Shown here one piece after another: positions 5,909 to 8,921 of a DNA stretch of 8,921 bases. The stretch is from the NCBI GenBank assembly GCA_023423495.1, contig JAFAFM010000177.1, positions 1-8,921 of the forward strand, read 5' to 3'. The notes beneath the pieces were generated by a model. It made no database searches and had not been told where the DNA came from. It saw nothing but the letters and a program-made list of their open reading frames with translations. Position 1 is the first letter of the stretch, and every line of letters begins with the position of its first letter. The position numbers and the translations under genes are program-made. Source of the DNA: Armatimonadota bacterium. Lineage in GTDB: Bacteria; Armatimonadota; Fimbriimonadia; Fimbriimonadales; Fimbriimonadaceae.

Positions 5909-6526
5909 TTGATCACATGCCATCTCACTAAGCTGGAAACAGCGCTCGACCAAATCAAGAAAGCGCATCCCAAGCTGAAGCCTGCCGACGCCGCTCTGAT
6001 CGCCAGCGCCCTTTCGCTTACCGGACGACATGCTATTGCTTTATACGACGGCGAACAGTATAAGTGCCCTGAAGATTACGACAAGCTGACCAAGGCAATG
6101 GTCGGCCAGCTTCAGATGGTTCAGGAAGGAATCGACAATACTGCTCCAAAGAAGACCACTAAGGTCGCTCCGGAAGAAGAGCCCGTCATAGTGACGGTCG
6201 GCCTGATGCCCAACCTCGCCGCGGGTGAGCGTATCCTCGAAGGTCGAGATGAGTTGAAAACCAAGCTCAGCGACATCCTTCAGGATGGGGTTGAGTTCGT
6301 ATACTCTGGAATCGATATTCTCTGGCAATGGACTCTGGACCGAGTTAACTGGTCAACGGTGAGCGAGTCCGAACTGAGTCGTCGAATCAAGATTAAGGCC
6401 AGCTTCACCGAAGGCGCGGTCGGCGTTGAAATGGGCGCTGCGGGTACCAAAAAGAAGGCCCCCAGCAAGAAGGCAGCTGCCGCCGCTGCCACGGCGGAAG
6501 TGGCGGAAGAGCCGGTCGAAGCCTAA
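5909..6526 (+). CDS. Hypothetical protein with Lys/Ala-rich C-terminal tail
   Basis: I do not recognise a family. With the TTG start the product has 205 residues, no signal peptide and no membrane segment, so it is probably cytoplasmic. Residues 7-75 look helical, including KLETALDQIKKAHPKLKPAD. A charged linker at about 79-92 leads to a more ordered part at 92-168 (VIVTVGLMPNLAAGERIL at 93-110, then DILWQWTLDRVNW at 136-148). The tail, 178-205, starts with Lys/Ala repeats (TKKKAPSKKAAAAAATAE) like those of nucleic-acid-binding or histone-like tails, then turns acidic (EEPVEA). Whether it binds nucleic acid is a guess. The gene is divergent from the BMP lipoprotein gene (76 bases between starts) and its stop nests with that of the convergent glycosyltransferase-like gene. 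An ordinary start codon is missing, so exact N-terminus is less sure than the frame. Confidence 0.75.
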   Translation: MITCHLTKLETALDQIKKAHPKLKPADAALIASALSLTGRHAIALYDGEQYKCPEDYDKLTKAMVGQLQMVQEGIDNTAPKKTTKVAPEEEPVIVTVGLMPNLAAGERILEGRDELKTKLSDILQDGVEFVYSGIDILWQWTLDRVNWSTVSESELSRRIKIKASFTEGAVGVEMGAAGTKKKAPSKKAAAAAATAEVAEEPVEA

Positions 6527-7404
6527 GTTCGACCTTTCATTTTCAGGAGTCGCCTCTGGATCGAGCGACTCCACTTCATCCATTTCGGCATGTACATTGT
6601 CGGGTGAGCATCCTCAAACTTCTCGAGCGCTTCCAATGCGTCGAGTTGCTTCCAGTAGACAAGGAAGTCCTTGTAGCGCCAAGCGTGGAAGAGAATGGGC
6701 TCTATAAATTCGCAGTGTCTTTGGCGGGAGATGAACTTGCATTCGTTCTTCAGAACGTCCAGATGCAGCTTGCCGACTACACCGGCGGCGCTGTGCTGGA
6801 ATTGATGCTCGGGCGGAATCAGATAATCGAACCTACCGAGATCGATCATGGCAAGCAACATGCAAACCTCTTCGGAGGCATGCTGCCCTCGGACAAATGG
6901 GTCGAACCCGTACTGATCGTAACTCTGCTCTGCATGGCGCATCGCATCTAGCAGTTCCCCATATTCGCCCGTTCGCTCGTAATAAGCCATCCCGCCATTG
7001 AATCGGGGCATGCGCTCTAAGTTAAATTTGCCGAGGATTTCCTTTACCGGCAAGCCATGAAAGACACCTTCCGTTTCCCAATGGCCCTGGACCGCAAATG
7101 GACGCCCGTTACAGAAGCCGAAAATGGAGTCTAGCCGCTTGAAAGCAAGCATATCGACATCGATGGCGAGAACCTTGTCTGCTTGGGTTCGCTCCAATGC
7201 AGTCAGCTTGTCGAGAGCGCTTCGCGGGCCAGCGACCGGGAGAACTTCATCGAAATATCGTGGCCAATCAAAGCCTTCGATGTCCGTGACAAGGACTCGC
7301 CGGTTTTGATCTCCGATGAGTTTGAGCGAGCGGCCGAGGCCCATCGCCATTTCGCCAAACTTTCGTTTCCCGCGGGCAACCGTGTAGACGATTCGTTCGC
7401 TCAT
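6523..7404 (-). CDS. GT-A (GT8-like) glycosyltransferase, paralog 3 of the tandem array
   Basis: Probably transfers a sugar from a nucleotide donor onto a surface glycan or other acceptor. The 293 residues show RIVYTVARGKRKFGEMAMGL at 4-23, then a GT-A nucleotide-binding half ending in the metal-binding DxD motif (IDVDMLAFKRLD, 81-92; Asp82 and Asp84). Next come FNGGMAYYE at 135-143, in the position of the FNSGV motif of GT8 enzymes, SEEVC at 177-181, GKLHLDV at 211-217 and EPILFHA at 235-241, whose His240 could be the usual C-terminal metal ligand. The end is basic and amphipathic (RSIQRRLLKMKGRT), which may help it sit on the inner membrane. No signal or transmembrane segment is seen. It follows paralog 2 by 16 bases and closes the array. 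Donor and acceptor are unknown, and assignment to GT8 itself is uncertain. Confidence 0.8.
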   Translation of the reverse strand: MSERIVYTVARGKRKFGEMAMGLGRSLKLIGDQNRRVLVTDIEGFDWPRYFDEVLPVAGPRSALDKLTALERTQADKVLAIDVDMLAFKRLDSIFGFCNGRPFAVQGHWETEGVFHGLPVKEILGKFNLERMPRFNGGMAYYERTGEYGELLDAMRHAEQSYDQYGFDPFVRGQHASEEVCMLLAMIDLGRFDYLIPPEHQFQHSAAGVVGKLHLDVLKNECKFISRQRHCEFIEPILFHAWRYKDFLVYWKQLDALEALEKFEDAHPTMYMPKWMKWSRSIQRRLLKMKGRT

Positions 7405-7420
7405 CGGCTTGCCAGGATAC

Positions 7421-8293
7421 CTACGGACGCCCTTTCAACTTATTGATTCGCTTATCTAGCGATCTGCGCAGGCGCAGACCTCGACTCATGTGCCGCGGTC
7501 CATGTTGATCCCAGTGCTCCTCAAGTTTCTTCAGTTTCTCCAACTCCCGCCAGTAAAGGTTGAGCTTGGCAAAGTAGTGGGCATGGAACACATAAGGCTC
7601 CACCAATCGAACGTGGGGGTTCCCAGTGATGAACTTGCAGGTTCCCGTAAGTACGTCGAGGTGCAACTTGCCAATCAACCCGACACCAGATTCATTCAGG
7701 CCCAGCGATAGCGGGAGGATTTTGCCAATCCCCGTTCGGGCCATGGCAACTGAAAGGCAGGGTTCGTCAGACTGCTTCCCCCGAAGGAGTTCAAAACCAA
7801 AGCTTGCGTATTCGGCCATCACTTTACGCGCTTGTTCAATGACTCCAACCCCGCTTCGATCGTAGTAAAGGACACCTGTATTGAATTTGGGTACAGCTTC
7901 TACACCAAGTTCTCGGCAGAGCTCCGGAATGGACTTTTCATACCAGACTCCGTCCGAGATTAGGCGTCCAGCAACTGCCAAACCCGAACCGGAGCACATT
8001 TCAAAGATCGGGTCCAGCCGCTTGAAGACCAGGCAATCCGCGTCGATGAAGATGACCTCGTCCGCGTCGGTGTATTCGAGTGCTGAAAATTTGGCAAAGT
8101 AGGGACTCGCTTCCGATCCCTTCGTGGGTTCAATTACCCGCTGGTAATAGCGACTCCAATCGAACCGCTTGTTGTCGGTTAGGACAACCCGCTCCGTTGA
8201 GTCTTCAATCAAGCTGAGCGATCTTCCGAGGCCCATGGCCATTTCCGCATACTTGTCCGCACCGGTAGCCACAGTGAAGATAATGCGCTTCAA
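7421..8293 (-). CDS. GT-A (GT8-like) glycosyltransferase, paralog 2 of the tandem array
   Basis: Same family as its two neighbours. The TTG start at 8293 gives 290 residues beginning KRIIFTVATGADKYAEMAMG, which aligns with the N-terminus of paralog 3. GAGAGG lies nine bases upstream and the TTG overlaps the stop of paralog 1 as TTGA, so translation is probably coupled. A 20-residue longer reading from 8353 would overlap paralog 1 and match nothing. Motifs are DxD at 84-86 (FIDADCLVFKRLD), FNTGVLYYD at 137-145, DEPC at 176-179, GKLHLDV at 208-214, EPYVFHA at 232-238 and a basic end (RLRRSLDKRINKLKGRP). It differs from both neighbours in having FNTG for FNGG, DEP for EEV, and GRLISDGVWY where they have a GxWxxEG pattern, so its donor or acceptor may differ. 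Confidence 0.82.
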   Translation of the reverse strand: MKRIIFTVATGADKYAEMAMGLGRSLSLIEDSTERVVLTDNKRFDWSRYYQRVIEPTKGSEASPYFAKFSALEYTDADEVIFIDADCLVFKRLDPIFEMCSGSGLAVAGRLISDGVWYEKSIPELCRELGVEAVPKFNTGVLYYDRSGVGVIEQARKVMAEYASFGFELLRGKQSDEPCLSVAMARTGIGKILPLSLGLNESGVGLIGKLHLDVLTGTCKFITGNPHVRLVEPYVFHAHYFAKLNLYWRELEKLKKLEEHWDQHGPRHMSRGLRLRRSLDKRINKLKGRP

Positions 8294-8921
8294 GAAATAT
8301 CGCCTCTCAGCCTCAGCCAACGGCGTTCCAAGGAGCGGCGCAGCCGGAACCAACGCGACCGATAGCCTGGTCGAGTGCGGTCTTCATAAGCTTCTAAATT
8401 CTTCAGGATGCGAAGTTGCTTCCAGTAGATGTTGAAGTTGCTGTACTCACTGGCATGAAACACCAACGGCTCGACATATCGAACTCGGGCTTTTCGGGAG
8501 ATGAATTGGCACGTGTTTGAGCGGACGTCCATGTTCAGGCTGCCGATAATGCCCGCTCCGGTATGCATGAAGTTCGTATCATCCGGAATGACCTCGCCCA
8601 CGCCAAGCTCCATCATCGCCAAGGCTACACAGACTTCTTCCGAGGCATTGCCACGGAAATCGCCAAAACCGGATTTGCCGTACTCGGATTCGATCTCCTG
8701 CATCCTGGTGAGCAACCGTGCGTACTCCATGCTAGGTTCGTAATACAAAGCCCCGCCATTAAACTTGGGCAGGTGTGGCCAACCTCGCTGGCTCAAGATG
8801 TCCTGGACTTCGGCGCCATGCCACTTCCCTTCCGATTGCCAACCGCCCTGCACGGCGAAGGTTTTGCCTTGGCAGTAGTCGAATACCGGGTCCAGCCTCT
8901 TGAATGCCAGGCAATCAACAT
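8290..8921 (-). CDS. GT-A (GT8-like) glycosyltransferase, paralog 1 of the tandem array (5' end beyond window)
   Basis: Only the C-terminal 210 or so residues are present; the frame is open to the window edge, so apparent starts such as the GTG at 8853 are internal. The visible part begins VDCLAFKRLDPVFDYCQG, the DxD region of its neighbours, so roughly the first 80 residues are missing. It continues with FAVQGGWQSEGKWHG, KFNGGALYYE, SEEVC, GSLNMDV, CQFIS and VEPLVFHASEYSNFNIYWKQ, and ends in a basic helix (RLRRSLERRWLRLRG). It resembles paralog 3 more than paralog 2, for example in the GxWxxEG segment, FNGG and SEEVC. Its TGA overlaps the TTG start of paralog 2. The presumed job is sugar transfer in surface-glycan assembly. 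Confidence 0.8.
   Translation of the reverse strand, partial: VDCLAFKRLDPVFDYCQGKTFAVQGGWQSEGKWHGAEVQDILSQRGWPHLPKFNGGALYYEPSMEYARLLTRMQEIESEYGKSGFGDFRGNASEEVCVALAMMELGVGEVIPDDTNFMHTGAGIIGSLNMDVRSNTCQFISRKARVRYVEPLVFHASEYSNFNIYWKQLRILKNLEAYEDRTRPGYRSRWFRLRRSLERRWLRLRGDIS
8303..8308 (-). promoter_or_regulatory. Ribosome binding site deciding the TTG start at 8293
   Basis: GAGAGG on the minus strand stands nine bases before the TTG and lies inside the end of paralog 1, as expected for a coupled downstream gene. Confidence 0.5.

Noticed and set aside
5833..5973. A 47-residue longer N-terminus for the BMP lipoprotein.
   Set aside because: It would bury the lipoprotein signal inside the protein and overlap the start region of the divergent gene; the GTG at 5832 has a strong ribosome binding site.

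Overview
The window is a compact, gene-dense bacterial chromosome segment of moderately high GC. It holds ten protein genes, the last running off the right edge. No RNA gene, CRISPR array, insertion sequence or phage gene is visible. An adaptor with an N-terminal membrane anchor, two lipoproteins and a row of glycosyltransferase-like genes suggest a diderm organism with an elaborate surface. Gene style and content bring to mind Armatimonadota (Fimbriimonas-like bacteria), but this is an impression and no marker gene here decides it.

Layout from left to right. (1) 42-817, plus strand: an exported protein made of two copies of a small beta-rich domain; its frame is broken near 675-694. (2) 4396 down to 814, minus strand: a probable operon encoding a TerC-family membrane protein, a Gfo/Idh/MocA oxidoreductase, a small lipoprotein and an HlyD-like adaptor. 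(3) 4466-4726, plus: an FmdB-type zinc-ribbon protein, divergent from terC and possibly leaderless. (4) 5832 down to 4744, minus: a BMP/PnrA-like substrate-binding lipoprotein. (5) 5909-6526, plus: an unrecognised cytoplasmic protein with a Lys/Ala-rich tail. (6) 8921 down to 6523, minus: three tandem paralogous GT-A glycosyltransferase-like genes, the first incomplete and the first two joined by a TTGA stop/start overlap.

Genes are packed tightly. Two of the three convergent pairs have stop codons nested in the same four bases, CTAA (814-817 and 6523-6526). Three genes are best started at GTG or TTG because a good Shine-Dalgarno stands at the right distance and the protein N-terminus then fits its family.

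Functional links are loose. The glycosyltransferase-like trio probably acts together on a surface glycan. The TerC operon combines probable metal export with an adaptor and a lipoprotein whose partners are not in view. The BMP lipoprotein has no ABC permease or ATPase beside it. The points most worth a second look are the frameshifted duplicated-domain protein, the glycosyltransferase-like paralog array, the adaptor with no evident beta-barrel domain, and the unknown 205-residue protein. I see no convincing new multi-gene system.
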